Positions 63,265 to 64,000 of a DNA stretch of 64,000 nucleotides are shown one piece after another. Positions within the stretch are counted from its first letter, which is position 1, and each line of letters opens with the position of its first letter. The stretch is taken from positions 62,001 to 126,000 of the forward strand of contig JANPWX010000173.1 of assembly GCA_024734555.1 (NCBI GenBank), written 5' to 3'. The stretch is from Trochalopteron elliotii (Eukaryota; Chordata; Aves; Passeriformes; Leiothrichidae). The notes under the pieces were generated by a model that saw only the letters and a program-made list of their open reading frames with translations, was not told the DNA's origin and did not search any database. A program made the position numbers and the translations under genes.

Positions 63265-64000
63265 ACAATCTCCAAAGTCATCATTCTTCTTTTATAAGTT
63301 GGCAGGAACCACTCCCAGTGCACACATATGGACAATAGATCTCAAAATGTCATGCCTTATCCATGTCTGCATAATAAAAGACTGTCCAAGTAATAATGTG
63401 GAATGTGAAATGCTTCCTCTTATTGGTGATCAAAGAGGCAGTAGTGCTGTTTTGCACTTGTCAGATTAATTATATTCTCATTTTGGCCAATATTCCTAGA
63501 AATTCCCTACTATTTGCAGAGTTTTTTATTGAAATGTATGGAGGGGAAAAACAAGAAGAAACAAGAAAGAAAAAAGATAAAGCTATTCCATCTGAAGTCT
63601 AGAATAACTTATGCTGCTGCATCAATTTACCAGCATTGATCTTTGCGTAGAAATTCTCCTTACATCAGTAGAAAAGGAATGAGGATAAAACATGATCCAT
63701 GAAACTTTCTTCTACTTGAGAGTTTTTTAGAGAGACTAAGTTGCAGATTGTGCTATGAATATCTTTTCAACCATAATGCATAACCCTTTGGAAAAAAAAG
63801 GTTAAAAAGTCTAAAGCAAAGAACTCATGGTGCAGGGTGAGGTGGCATGGTGCAGGTGAAATGGCAAAAGCCCACAGACCCATGGTAAATGAGAGATAAA
63901 AATTTAACTCACTTTTCAGAGTGGAAATGCATGGTTATAACAAAAATTTGTCAATTTTCTTTGCATTTACAACAGATAGATATACCTGGCTATCAGATGA

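Larger units (their letters stand above)
45375..64000 (-). other. NETO1 intron upstream of the linker exon, runs off the window
   Basis: At least 18626 nt without a recognisable exon. I looked for the CUB1 segments expected upstream (WECKFDHIEVRDG-like and WIKFFADGELE-like codings) on the minus strand and did not see them. The region is AT-rich, with a CR1 3' fragment at 47591-48025, a 20-bp palindrome at 48044-48063, a purine tract near 57568-57610 and a short tandem duplication at 63206-63264. Short open frames throughout look like chance. Confidence 0.75.

Noticed and set aside
1..64000. CRISPR arrays, bacterial operons, phage or plasmid genes, tRNA and rRNA
   Set aside because: No regularly spaced direct repeats, no ribosome-binding-site-led gene clusters, and no cloverleaf or rRNA core sequence seen. 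The splice structure and CR1 elements mark vertebrate nuclear DNA.

Overview
This is vertebrate nuclear DNA, most likely avian. It is AT-rich, has no operon-like coding density, and carries spliced exons with consensus GT/AG borders. All four recognisable retroelement pieces are CR1 LINE fragments of the type that dominates bird genomes. A crocodilian or turtle source is less likely but cannot be excluded from the sequence alone.

The window holds one gene that I recognise with confidence: the 3' two-thirds of NETO1 (neuropilin and tolloid-like 1), on the minus strand. Six coding exons can be placed to the base: 45333-45374 (a 42-nt linker exon), 45093-45220 and 33087-33315 (second CUB domain), 22919-23032 (LDL-receptor class A module), 20103-20661 (juxtamembrane stalk, transmembrane helix and most of the cytoplasmic tail) and 18912-18972 (last 19 residues and stop). 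Joined, they keep a continuous frame of 376 residues plus stop. The tail ends in Thr-Thr-Arg-Val, a class I PDZ ligand. The signal peptide and first CUB domain were not found and should lie beyond position 64000. NETO1 is a single-pass synaptic membrane protein, known as an auxiliary subunit of kainate receptors and a partner of NMDA receptors.

Layout: 1-18911 is the 3' untranslated region plus downstream flank. It contains a CR1 fragment, two related palindromic MITE-like elements, and two short coding-like remnants near 1.5 and 2.6 kb that I could not assign. 18912-45374 is the exon-bearing part of NETO1; its introns hold two CR1 copies, microsatellites, several hairpins and one GC-rich island. 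45375-64000 is one intron, still open at the window edge, with a further CR1 3' end.

I saw no tRNA, rRNA, CRISPR, phage, plasmid or bacterial feature and no second intact gene. The points most worth a second look are an alternative NETO1 C-terminus made by reading through the last donor site, the frame-preserving 42-nt exon behind a 112-nt intron, a pyrimidine-rich tract in the last intron, a long hairpin at 39123-39172, a perfect 28-bp palindrome at 42698-42725, and the two unassigned coding-like stretches. I did not find a clearly new biological system.
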